Positions 16,374-23,797 of a stretch of DNA of 64,000 bases are shown here, piece after piece. Source of the DNA: Pseudomonadota bacterium. GTDB taxonomy: Bacteria > Pseudomonadota > Gammaproteobacteria > Steroidobacterales > Steroidobacteraceae. The DNA lies in NCBI GenBank assembly GCA_963205255.1, contig CAUJIK010000114.1, positions 1-64,000 on the forward strand. Direction: 5' to 3'. The notes beneath the pieces were generated by a model, which ran no database searches, was not told where the DNA came from, and saw nothing but the letters and a program-made list of their open reading frames with translations. Numbering within the stretch: the stretch's first letter is position 1; each line of letters starts with the position of its first letter. The translations under genes and the position numbers were made by a program.

Positions 16374-17348
16374 TCAATGCGCTTGCCGCGCACTCGACAT
16401 GACTTCCCGCACAGCCTCAATAATGAGCTCTGGCTCTGAACGATGAATGGCGTGCGCGCTCTTCGTCATCACGATGTGTCTGCCATTTGAGGACAGGCGA
16501 GAAAGTTCTTCCTGAAGCTCAAACCACGTCCGCAGATGCTCCTGCATGAACGGATTATTTGGTTGACCCTCCGATATCACGATGAGTGGCAGATCGGCAA
16601 GACTTGGGGGATTCTTCCCGGCAAGCAGATCCGCACGCAGCCCGGCTCCTGCTGCCAGGAGGGTACGCGGCAGATGCGACTTCAGATTGAGAGCGATCAA
16701 GCGGTCGCGGATGGGTGGTGGCGAGGGAGAATCTGCGCCCCCCCCCCTTCTCGACCTTCCCGCTGAGACGGATCCAGCCGATTGGCGCAAGATACCGATC
16801 CAGCTCGAGCGGATTGAATGAGTCGTCGTCGGGTTCTCCCATGCGAAGAAGCTGTTGCTCGTGCGACGAATCGACCAGGACCATCCCTTTGACCTGTTCG
16901 GAGAATTGTCGGTAGTACTCGCGAGCATACATCCCCAACCCACCAGAACAATGTCCTCCGAGATGCCTGCCCGGCGAAGCAACTGATGGAGGTTCCTGGC
17001 AACTTCCTCCGAGAGAGTCGCGTGACTGACCGGATCGCTGTATCCCATTCCGACACGGTCGTATGCACACACGGTGGTAACGGCCGACATCTGCTCGTTG
17101 AGCCTTGCCCAACCCAGCGACCGCGCACCGATACCCTGCTCCACGACTACGATTGGACTGCCACTTCCCTGGCAATAGATGTGCATCCGATGCCCGCCCA
17201 CATCGACGAGCTTGCCCGGCGGAGGAAGCCTCCGCTGATCCCGGGCCTCCATGATCTTCTGATAGGTCCAGCCCGAAAGAACGCCAACCGCCAGGAGCCC
17301 GACTAGTGCGAGCAACGGCACACGTATTCTTCTTGCAAATTGATTCAC
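16374..17348 (-). pseudogene. Membrane-anchored alpha/beta hydrolase with two frameshifts
   Basis: The N-terminal part (GTG 17348, VNQFARRIRV, one membrane helix, then VDVGGHRMHIYCQGSGSP and VCAYDRVGMGYSD) and the C-terminal part (ADLPLIVISEGQ, TKSAHAIHRSEP with the catalytic His) are in one frame. The middle (YAREYYRQFSEQVKGMVLVD to about KVEKGG) is in another. The first shift is at about 16935, where the nucleophile elbow GHSxGG should be; only LVG..LG remains, so the catalytic Ser is gone. The second shift is in a run of ten C at 16738-16747; nine would restore the frame. A deletion of about 10 nt plus one inserted base fits. The open frame also extends back into tRNA-Gly, which is not coding. 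Confidence 0.8.
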
Positions 17349-17474
17349 GCGATACTGCAAAAAAATCGCGGCTGGCGGCGGTCTCCAGTGGAACCCGCTG
17401 GATGAAAAGAGAGGCGTTAATCCTTTCTTTTCAATAACTTGCAGACTTTCGTGAAATTCTTGCAGATCGCGACT

Positions 17475-17550
17475 TGGAGCGGGAAACGAGGCTCGAACTC
17501 GCGACCTCAACCTTGGCAAGGTTGCGCTCTACCAACTGAGCTATTCCCGC
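17475..17550 (-). tRNA. tRNA-Gly (anticodon GCC)
   Basis: A 76-nt tRNA with acceptor GCGGGAA / TTCCCGC, D-arm AGCTCAGTTGGTAGAGC, anticodon stem CAACC/GGTTG with loop TTGCCAA (anticodon GCC), T loop GTTCGAGCC and encoded CCA. Same strand as pgsA and tRNA-Leu. In E. coli this isoacceptor (glyW) directly follows pgsA; here it is 2.5 kb away. Confidence 0.97.
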
Positions 17551-17844
17551 GTCGCGTAAGGGGGGCGATTGTAAGTGGCGGCCCGGCCTTGTCAAGCCTG
17601 AGGTGATCAGGCCGCCAGCCGGCGGCCATTGCCACGCCATGCCTAGGAACCCTGAGCTCCGGCGAAACCATCCGACCAGTGAGCGTGACCAGACCACGCT
17701 GTCGTCAACAACGAAGCAAAGCCCCGGTCGTCGCGACAGCGCCGTTGTGCCGTGCCTGTCGGTGCAGTGTCCGACTTCGCGATTGCAACATCACCGCATG
17801 TGACCTGCTTCACGATGCGTTGAACACGCAGCACGGCATGCACC
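17551..17844. other. Gene-free gap between tRNA-Gly and the riboswitch leader
   Basis: About 290 bp without a supportable gene. It holds one strong hairpin, GGCCGCC-AGCC-GGCGGCC at 17610-17627, without a T-run. Short open frames here have no family likeness or ribosome binding site. It must contain the tRNA-Gly promoter reading leftwards; I see no clear hexamers. Confidence 0.5.
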
Positions 17845-17873
17845 ATGCGTGTTCGCATGCTGCTGCGAAATCG

Positions 17874-17899
17874 TTTGACTTACTTCTTTGACTTACTTT
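17874..17899 (+). repeat. 13-bp tandem duplication with TTGACT boxes
   Basis: TTTGACTTACTTC is followed at once by TTTGACTTACTTT. Each copy contains TTGACT, a good -35 hexamer (17875-17880 and 17888-17893). No convincing -10 follows at 16-18 bp. It lies about 75 bp upstream of the riboswitch aptamer and may belong to its promoter. Confidence 0.5.
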
Positions 17900-17972
17900 C
17901 GCACGACGCATTTGTGTCGCTGTTCTACTACTGTTCGCCACGCAATCACGTTGCTGTTCAAATCCGTTTCCA

Positions 17973-18085
17973 GTCGGCAAACCCGTCGCGAGGCGGGGAC
18001 GCAAAGCCACCGATCTACTGGCGTGAATTTCACCCAGGAGAACGCGGGGCTGCAGACGGCGTCGGCGCGATGCGGGTCGTCTGCA
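17973..18085 (+). promoter_or_regulatory. Cyclic di-GMP-I (GEMM-I) riboswitch candidate with expression platform
   Basis: The aptamer spans 17973-18057. P1 is GTCGGCA (17973-17979) with TGCAGAC (18051-18057), six of seven pairs. GGCAAACC is followed by the P2 hairpin CCCGTC-GCGA-GGCGGG, which has a GNRA loop. Then come the hallmark GGGACGCAAAGCCACCG, a second hairpin CTACTGG..GTGA-ATT-TCAC-CCAGGAG, and GCGGGGCTGC. The 3' strand of P1 is also half of a perfect 8-bp inverted repeat, TGCAGACG (18051-18058) / CGTCTGCA (18078-18085), whose 19-nt loop contains ATG 18070. Ligand-stabilised P1 would therefore exclude the hairpin that holds the start codon. Established: GEMM-I RNAs bind c-di-GMP and often control extracellular proteins. 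Inferred: control of the DUF1996 gene. Confidence 0.82.
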
Positions 18086-18873
18086 TGTACTCTCACATGG
18101 CGTTCGATGATCCCATCGTATTTCCGGGCAAGCCCGGCGCCTCGCATCTGCATACCTTCTTCGGCAACAAGAGTGCAGATGGCAACTCGACGACCGAGAG
18201 CCTGTCGATGGGCGGCACGACGTGCCGGGGAGGAACCGCCAATCGCAGTGCGTACTGGGTTCCCTCCCTCGTCGATACGTCCACCATGCGGGCCCTCGTT
18301 CCCCTGAGATTCATCAGCTATTACAAGAGCGGCTACAACAAGATCCCCAGGAATCAGATCCAGGCCCCGCCCAATGGGCTGCGTGTTGTCGCCGGCAATG
18401 CTGTGACCCAGAGTTCGGCCAGGAACTCGTGGGAGGTGCACCACAAGTTCGAATGCGATTTCAGCAATGATCGCAATCAGCACATTCCACTGTGCGGAGG
18501 CGGCAAGGTGCTTTCAATGGTTCTAGATTTTCCCAACTGCTGGGATGGCGTGAACCTGGATTCCGTGGACCACCGCAGCCACATGTCGTATCCCGTCGAG
18601 GGCATCTGCCCGGCGTCGCACCCTGTACCCATTCCGGTGATAACCCTGAATATCGAGTACGAAGTGCCGCAGGGCGAGACCACGGCCAACTGGCGCCTGG
18701 CTTCCGATACTTACGCCAAGAGCATCCCCGCCGGATATTCCATGCACGGCGACTTCTGGATGGACTGGGACGAAGAGATCAAGAGCACGTGGATGGAGCG
18801 CTGCGTGCGAGCCGGCCGTGACTGCCACGGCCACATGCTGGGTGACGGCCGGGAGATCTACGGCGACTTCTGA
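18070..18873 (+). CDS. DUF1996 domain protein
   Basis: From ATG 18070 the product is 267 aa. It matches DUF1996: DDPIVFPGKPGASHLHTFFGN near residues 14-34 (two halves of the His-rich signature), LDFPNCWDG, RSHMSYP and CPASHP further on, with several cysteine pairs. The domain is found in secreted or surface proteins of bacteria and fungi and has no settled function. The frame is open back to 17845, but that part overlaps the c-di-GMP aptamer and is probably leader RNA. No signal peptide follows the aptamer, so the export signal may have been lost, or the true start lies upstream and the RNA is also coding. ATG 18085 is a further option. No good ribosome binding site is visible. Confidence 0.72.
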   Translation: MRVVCMYSHMAFDDPIVFPGKPGASHLHTFFGNKSADGNSTTESLSMGGTTCRGGTANRSAYWVPSLVDTSTMRALVPLRFISYYKSGYNKIPRNQIQAPPNGLRVVAGNAVTQSSARNSWEVHHKFECDFSNDRNQHIPLCGGGKVLSMVLDFPNCWDGVNLDSVDHRSHMSYPVEGICPASHPVPIPVITLNIEYEVPQGETTANWRLASDTYAKSIPAGYSMHGDFWMDWDEEIKSTWMERCVRAGRDCHGHMLGDGREIYGDF

Positions 18874-18877
18874 GAGC

Positions 18878-19414
18878 TCAGCAACCTTCCTGGAGCGTCG
18901 CCACGGGCGGAAACAGCACCGTCGGGGGAATGTCGTAGGTCACTCCGAAAGGCGGAGTCCACTGCAGACTGAACTCCGCGGCGCTGCTGGCGTCGGAGAG
19001 CTCTACCAGCACGGAGTAGACCCTTCCGGCCTCCATCTCGATGGAGGTGGACTTGCCGGTGGAGGTATCGACGACGGACTGCTTGTTGATCTCCATGCGC
19101 AGCTTGTCCGTCGCCGCGGAGAAACTGTGGGACCCGGACACGATCGGCCTGATCCAGCCACACCAGCGCACCGACTGGATGGGCTTTCCCGCATGCGACT
19201 TCGCTGCACTGCGAATGGCCGCCGCATCCACTCTAGGATCGAGGCGGATGAGAACCGGTTTGGCGGTGCCCGAATCCGCGTTGTAGTAGGCTGCGCGCAG
19301 GCCCGTGCCATTGGCCGTTCCACCCGTGCACAGGTCGCCGATCGCCTGGGTGGCAAACCCCGGCTGGATACCCAGTGAAATGATTCCCACAACAGCAGAA
19401 CGGACAGCGCGCAT
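18878..19414 (-). CDS. Exported PA14-domain protein
   Basis: The 178-aa protein has a signal peptide (about residues 1-23, ending FATQA) followed by a single PA14 domain: GLRAAYYNADSG, WCGWIRPIVSGSHSFS, DKLRMEINKQ and ending with FSLQWTPPFG. PA14 domains are beta-barrels that usually bind carbohydrate in adhesins, glycosidases and toxins; no catalytic domain is attached. It converges on DUF1996 with 4 bp between the stops, and its start codon overlaps that of the divergent sco1 gene in CATG at 19412-19415. GTG 19405 is an alternative start. It could act with the DUF1996 protein at the cell surface, but only proximity supports this. Confidence 0.78.
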   Translation of the reverse strand: MRAVRSAVVGIISLGIQPGFATQAIGDLCTGGTANGTGLRAAYYNADSGTAKPVLIRLDPRVDAAAIRSAAKSHAGKPIQSVRWCGWIRPIVSGSHSFSAATDKLRMEINKQSVVDTSTGKSTSIEMEAGRVYSVLVELSDASSAAEFSLQWTPPFGVTYDIPPTVLFPPVATLQEGC

Positions 19415-20009
19415 GAACGGCTCACGATATCTGTCGATGTTGGCGAGTGTACTACTGGCTTTCGGCCTCATCACCCCGGCGGCAGCCGCGGAGGCGCCAT
19501 CTGTGATGCCATTCAAATCGGCATCGCTCGCGGGCCTCGTGGATGCCCGGGGGCAGCCCGTGCGTGACGCGGATTTCGCTGCCAAGCACCGCATCGTGCT
19601 GTTCGGCTTTGCCTCCTGCGCGGATGTCTGCCCGCTGACCTTGCTCGCCATCAGGGACGCGATGACGCAGCTGGGCTCGGCCGCGGAGCGCGTGGTGCCG
19701 GTATTCGTCTCCGTGGATCCGGAGCGGGACCGCGGCGAGGCGATGGAGAAATACGTGCGCGCGTTCGACGCACGCATCCGTGCGATGACGGGCACCGAAG
19801 CGGCATTGCGAAAGGTCGCGGCCGGTTATGGCGTGTTCTTCGAGAAGCGCTGGGTCGATGTCTCCAGCAATTCCTATGTCTACGACCACACGGCCTCGGC
19901 GTTGATTGTCGGGCCGGATGGAAGGCTGGTTGCCTCGGTATCAACCACCGGCCCGCCCGCGGCAGTCGCCAGCCGGATCGTGGCGGCTCTCCCCGCAGAT
20001 CACGACTAG
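19413..20009 (+). CDS. Sco1/SenC family copper chaperone
   Basis: The 198-aa protein has a signal peptide (about residues 9-24) and a thioredoxin-like fold with the copper motif CADVCP near residues 69-74. The distal His is in YVYDHTAS near 158, and VFVSVDPERD is present, so all Sco ligands are retained. Sco proteins deliver copper or keep thiols reduced for the CuA site of cytochrome oxidase in the periplasm. No oxidase genes are adjacent. ATG 19413 overlaps the start codon of the divergent PA14 gene; ATG 19437, directly before the hydrophobic core, would avoid this overlap and is plausible. Confidence 0.86.
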   Translation: MNGSRYLSMLASVLLAFGLITPAAAAEAPSVMPFKSASLAGLVDARGQPVRDADFAAKHRIVLFGFASCADVCPLTLLAIRDAMTQLGSAAERVVPVFVSVDPERDRGEAMEKYVRAFDARIRAMTGTEAALRKVAAGYGVFFEKRWVDVSSNSYVYDHTASALIVGPDGRLVASVSTTGPPAAVASRIVAALPADHD

Positions 20010-20025
20010 CCGCGATCGCGGAGGG

Positions 20026-20592
20026 TCAGTCCTGCTGTTCGGCCCGCAACACCGGCCAGGCGGCGCGCAGATAGCTGATCATTGACCATAGCGTGAGCAC
20101 CGCCGCCAGCACCGTCAACCACAGGCCGATGCGGTAGATGTCCACTCCCCCCAGCGGATAGCGGATCAGCATCATCGACAGGCCGACCATCTGCAGGATG
20201 GTCTTGTACTTGCCCAGCTGCGACACCGCGACCCGGGTCCTCTGGCCGAGTTCGGCCATCCATTCGCGCAGCGCGGAGATCGCGATCTCGCGGCCGATGA
20301 TCACGCAGGCCGTGAGCACCAGCAGCGGCTGCGGGTCCTTGCTGACCAGCAGCACCAGCGCCACGGCGACGATGAGCTTGTCGGCAACCGGATCGAGGAA
20401 GGCCCCGAGCCGACTGGTCAGGCCCATGCGGCGGGCGAAATAGCCATCCAGCGAATCGGTGATCGCCGCGGCCGCGAACAGCAGGCCCGCGAGGCGGTCC
20501 GACCAGTGATGCGGCACGTAGAACAGCGCCACCATCAGGGGAATGGCGACGATGCGCATCCAGGTGAGTATGTTGGGGAGGTTCCAGTGCAT
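20026..20592 (-). CDS. pgsA: CDP-diacylglycerol-glycerol-3-phosphate 3-phosphatidyltransferase
   Basis: The 188-aa membrane enzyme has the CDP-alcohol phosphatidyltransferase motif DSLDGYFAR...GAFLDPVADK (spread over about residues 46-72) and five to six hydrophobic segments. It makes phosphatidylglycerol-phosphate. ATG 20592, before HWNLPNILTW, follows the uvrC stop by 16 nt; an upstream in-frame ATG lies inside uvrC. The uvrC-pgsA pair is the usual gammaproteobacterial order. The tRNA genes that normally follow pgsA are displaced here. Confidence 0.94.
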   Translation of the reverse strand: MHWNLPNILTWMRIVAIPLMVALFYVPHHWSDRLAGLLFAAAAITDSLDGYFARRMGLTSRLGAFLDPVADKLIVAVALVLLVSKDPQPLLVLTACVIIGREIAISALREWMAELGQRTRVAVSQLGKYKTILQMVGLSMMLIRYPLGGVDIYRIGLWLTVLAAVLTLWSMISYLRAAWPVLRAEQQD

Positions 20593-20608
20593 GGTGTTGT
20601 CCGGATCT

Positions 20609-22429
20609 TCAGGCTCCGGGATGCAGGTGATCATAAATGACACGCGCCAGCACCGGGCCGATACCTCGCACCTGTGCCAGATCCGCGACGCCGGCGCGCA
20701 CCACGCCCTGCAGGCCGCCGAAGTGCTGCAGCAGGTTGCGGCGCTTGGCCGGGCCCAGGCCCGGCACGGTCTCCAGGATGGATTCCTGATGGCGGCGCGC
20801 GCGGCGTTTGCGATGCCCCTGGATGGCGAAGCGGTGCGCCTCGTCGCGCACCCGCTGGATCACCCGCAGGGCCGGCGAATCCGCCGGCAGCACCATGGGC
20901 ACATCCGCTCCCGGGCGGTGCAGGCGCTCCTGCCCTGCCCGGCGATCCACGCCCTTGGAAACGCCGATCACCGGAAGATCGGCGAAACCCGCTTCTTCCA
21001 GCGCCGGCAGCACGGCGGCCAGCTGGCCCGCGCCGCCGTCGATCAGCAGCAGATCGGGAGCGGGAAACTCCCCGGCCGCAATGCGCGCATAACGCCGGCG
21101 CACGGCCTCGCGCAGCGCGCCATAGTCGTCACCGGCCGCCACACCCTCGATGTTGTAGCGCCGATACTCCTTGCGGGCCGGGCCTTCCGTCGTGAACACC
21201 ACGCACGAAGCCACTGTGCCCTCGCCTCCGGTGTGGCTGATGTCGAAACACTCCAGGCGTGCTGGCGCCGCAGGCAGGTCCAGTGCCTCGCCCAGGGCCG
21301 CAAGCAACGCGTTGGCGTCGGCGCGCCGCGCGCGGCGCATGCTCATCGCCTGGTTGGCGTTGTCCTGGGCGATGGCCATCCAGCGCGCCGCGAGGCCGCG
21401 CTCCGGATGCAGCAGCGTCACGCGCCGGCCATGCTGGGCGTTGAGCGCCGCCTCGACCGCTGCGGCATCGGGCAGCCGGCGGTCCAGCAGCACCTCCGCG
21501 GCAGGTTCCTCACGGGCATAGTGCTGAAGCAGGAACGAGGCCAGCACTTCCTCCGGCTCGCCGGGTGAACGCGGAAAATAACTGGTGGTACCGAGGCTGC
21601 GGCCACCACGCACCAGCAGCACAGTGATGGTGTAGTCCCCCGGTTCACCCACAATGGCGAAGGCATCCGCATCGCGCGCCGCTCCCGCCGCCACATTCTG
21701 TTCGGCCTGCACCTTGCGCAGCGCCACCAGCTGGTCGCGCAACCGCGCGGCGTGCTCGAAATCGAGCTGCTCCGAGGCCTGCTGCATCTGTTGTTCCAGC
21801 GTCCGCGTTACATCGCTGTCGCGCCCTTCCAGCACCATCACCGCCGCATTCACATCGCGCGCATAGGCCGCGGCATCGATGAGCCCCACGCAGGGCGCCG
21901 AACAACGCCCGATCTGGTATTGCAGGCAGGGCCGTGAACGGTTGGCGAAAAAAGTGTCGCGGCAGTTGCGCAGCCGGAACAGTTTCTGCAGCTGATGCAG
22001 CGAGGCGCGCACCGCACGCGAATCGGGAAACGGGCCGAAATAACGGCCACGCGGATTGCGCGTGCCGCGGAACAGCGTCAGGCGCGGAAATTCATGAGGC
22101 AGCAGCTGGATGTAGGGGAAGCTCTTGTCGTCGCGCAGGATCACATTGAAGCGCGGCCGGTGCTCCTTGATGAGGTTGTATTCCAGCAGCAGCGCTTCGG
22201 TCTCGGAATCGGTGACCGTCACCTCGATGTGACGGATCTGCTTTACCAGCGCCTCGACCTTGGGCGCCATGCGCCCTTTCTGGAAGTAGCTGCCGACACG
22301 GTCCTTGAGGCTGGAAGCCTTGCCGACATACAGCAAGGCTTCGGGGCGGACTTCGGCCTCGCCGTACATCCGGTACACCCCGGGCCGCCGGGGAAGGCGC
22401 GATGCGAGTTCGCGGCCGTCGAAACTCAG
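20609..22429 (-). CDS. uvrC: UvrABC excinuclease subunit C, with a probable CTG start
   Basis: The 606-aa protein contains a GIY-YIG nuclease (PGVYRMYG..LLYVGKA, residues ~15-35), CLQYQIGRCSAPC near 165, the UVR motif LDFEHAARLRDQL, an RNase H-like nuclease with ECFDISHTGGEGTVAS, and C-terminal helix-hairpin-helices (GLGPAKRRNLL). The conserved N terminus FDGRELASRLPRRPGVYRM lies upstream of the first ATG or GTG. No ATG, GTG or TTG precedes it in frame for a long way. The best start is CTG 22429-22427, in a CTGA overlap with the upstream DAHP synthase stop and 5 nt after AGG. UvrC makes both incisions in nucleotide excision repair. Confidence 0.93.
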   Translation of the reverse strand: MSFDGRELASRLPRRPGVYRMYGEAEVRPEALLYVGKASSLKDRVGSYFQKGRMAPKVEALVKQIRHIEVTVTDSETEALLLEYNLIKEHRPRFNVILRDDKSFPYIQLLPHEFPRLTLFRGTRNPRGRYFGPFPDSRAVRASLHQLQKLFRLRNCRDTFFANRSRPCLQYQIGRCSAPCVGLIDAAAYARDVNAAVMVLEGRDSDVTRTLEQQMQQASEQLDFEHAARLRDQLVALRKVQAEQNVAAGAARDADAFAIVGEPGDYTITVLLVRGGRSLGTTSYFPRSPGEPEEVLASFLLQHYAREEPAAEVLLDRRLPDAAAVEAALNAQHGRRVTLLHPERGLAARWMAIAQDNANQAMSMRRARRADANALLAALGEALDLPAAPARLECFDISHTGGEGTVASCVVFTTEGPARKEYRRYNIEGVAAGDDYGALREAVRRRYARIAAGEFPAPDLLLIDGGAGQLAAVLPALEEAGFADLPVIGVSKGVDRRAGQERLHRPGADVPMVLPADSPALRVIQRVRDEAHRFAIQGHRKRRARRHQESILETVPGLGPAKRRNLLQHFGGLQGVVRAGVADLAQVRGIGPVLARVIYDHLHPGA

Positions 22430-23796
22430 AGTGACCTGGCCTTCTTGCTGTGTTCGGCGATCATCAGCGCAAGCTCCAGCGCCTGCTCATAGTTCAGGCG
22501 CGGATCCACCTGCGTGCGGTAGGCACGCGCCAGATCCGCGTCCGACAGCCCGCGTGCGCCGCCGGTGCACTCGGTGACGTCCTCGCCCGTCATCTCCAGA
22601 TGCACGCCGCCCAGCCGCGAGCCATTGGCCTCGTGCACCGTGAAGGCCAGCTCCAGCTCTTTCTGGACATTCTCCAGACGCCGGGTCTTGTAGCCGCCCA
22701 CGGTGGTCTCGGTGTTGCCATGCATCGGGTCGCAGACCCACAGCACGTTCTGGCCGGTTTCACGCACCGCGTCGATGAGCCGCGGCAGCGAGCGCTCGAT
22801 TTCCTTGGCGCCGAAGCGATGGATGAGCGTCAGCCGGCCCGGCTGGTTGTTGGGATTGAGCGTGGTGACCAGGCCCTGCAACCAGCCCGTATCCATCGCG
22901 GCGCCGACCTTGACGGCGACGGGGTTGGAAATGCCGCGGAAATATTCCACGTGGGCGCCGTCCAGCTGCGCGGTGCGCATCCCGATCCACGGCATGTGCG
23001 TGGAGAGGTTGTACCAGCGCTGCGAACGCGGGATGAAGCGCGTGTGCGCCTGCTCGTACAGCAGGTGCAGGCCCTCGTGGCTGGTGTAGAAATCGACGCG
23101 GCCGGTCTCCTGCACCGTGCTGCCAGTGAGGGATTTGAAGAAATCCAGCGAATCGGCGATGGCACGCAGGATGCGCTCGTAGGCATCACGGGCGGGTGAA
23201 TGCCGCAGGAAACCCAGCTCCCAGTATTCAGGGTGATGCAGGTCCGCGAAGCCGCCATCGACCAGCGCGCGGATGAAGTTCAGCGTCAGCGCCGCCCGCT
23301 CATGACCGCGCAGCAGCAGCACGGGGTCGGCGGCGCGCGCCTCCGCGGTGAACTCGGGGTGATTGATGGTGTCGCCGCGATAGCTCGGCAGCGTCACGCC
23401 ATCGCGGGTTTCGGTATCGGCGGAGCGCGGCTTGGCATACTGGCCCGCAATGCGGCCCACGCGAACGATGGGACGCTTGAGGCCATGCAGCATGACCAGG
23501 CTGCATTGCAGTATCACCTTCAGCTGCTTGGCGATGCGGTCCGATTCGCAATCGGCAAAGCTCTCGGCGCAGTCGCCGGCCTGCAGCAGGAAAGCTTCCC
23601 CGCGCTGCGCGGCGGCCAGACGCTCGCGCAGCGCCTCGATCTCCCACGAAACCACCAGCGGCGGCAGCCGCGACAGCTGCGCGACAGCCGACTGCAGGGC
23701 TGCGGGATCGGCATATTGCGGCTGCTGCTGGGCCTTGCGGGCCTGCCAGCTGGCCGGGTTCCAGGTCGTGATCTCGGGTGAACGCATGCCGGACAT
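22426..23796 (-). CDS. Class II 3-deoxy-D-arabino-heptulosonate 7-phosphate synthase
   Basis: The 456-aa enzyme is of the plant/actinobacterial (class II) type: LLQAGDCAESF near residues 71-81 (metal Cys), RPIVRVGRIAGQYAKPRS near 110-127, YFRGISNPVAVKVG and WVCDPMHGNTE (metal ligands) near 365. It joins phosphoenolpyruvate and erythrose-4-phosphate, the first step of the shikimate pathway. ATG 23796 is 1 nt after the histidine kinase stop; ATG 23787 is an alternative. Its stop overlaps the proposed CTG start of uvrC. The frame is open upstream inside the kinase gene but is not conserved there. Confidence 0.92.
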   Translation of the reverse strand: MSGMRSPEITTWNPASWQARKAQQQPQYADPAALQSAVAQLSRLPPLVVSWEIEALRERLAAAQRGEAFLLQAGDCAESFADCESDRIAKQLKVILQCSLVMLHGLKRPIVRVGRIAGQYAKPRSADTETRDGVTLPSYRGDTINHPEFTAEARAADPVLLLRGHERAALTLNFIRALVDGGFADLHHPEYWELGFLRHSPARDAYERILRAIADSLDFFKSLTGSTVQETGRVDFYTSHEGLHLLYEQAHTRFIPRSQRWYNLSTHMPWIGMRTAQLDGAHVEYFRGISNPVAVKVGAAMDTGWLQGLVTTLNPNNQPGRLTLIHRFGAKEIERSLPRLIDAVRETGQNVLWVCDPMHGNTETTVGGYKTRRLENVQKELELAFTVHEANGSRLGGVHLEMTGEDVTECTGGARGLSDADLARAYRTQVDPRLNYEQALELALMIAEHSKKARSL

Positions 23797-23797
23797 G

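Noticed and set aside
17349..17519. An N-terminal extension of the hydrolase frame up to 17519.
   Set aside because: Its first codons lie in tRNA-Gly, and homology begins near GTG 17348.
17610..17627. Hairpin GGCCGCC-AGCC-GGCGGCC as a terminator.
   Set aside because: There is no T-run on either side, and it lies upstream of both flanking genes, where no transcript is expected to end.
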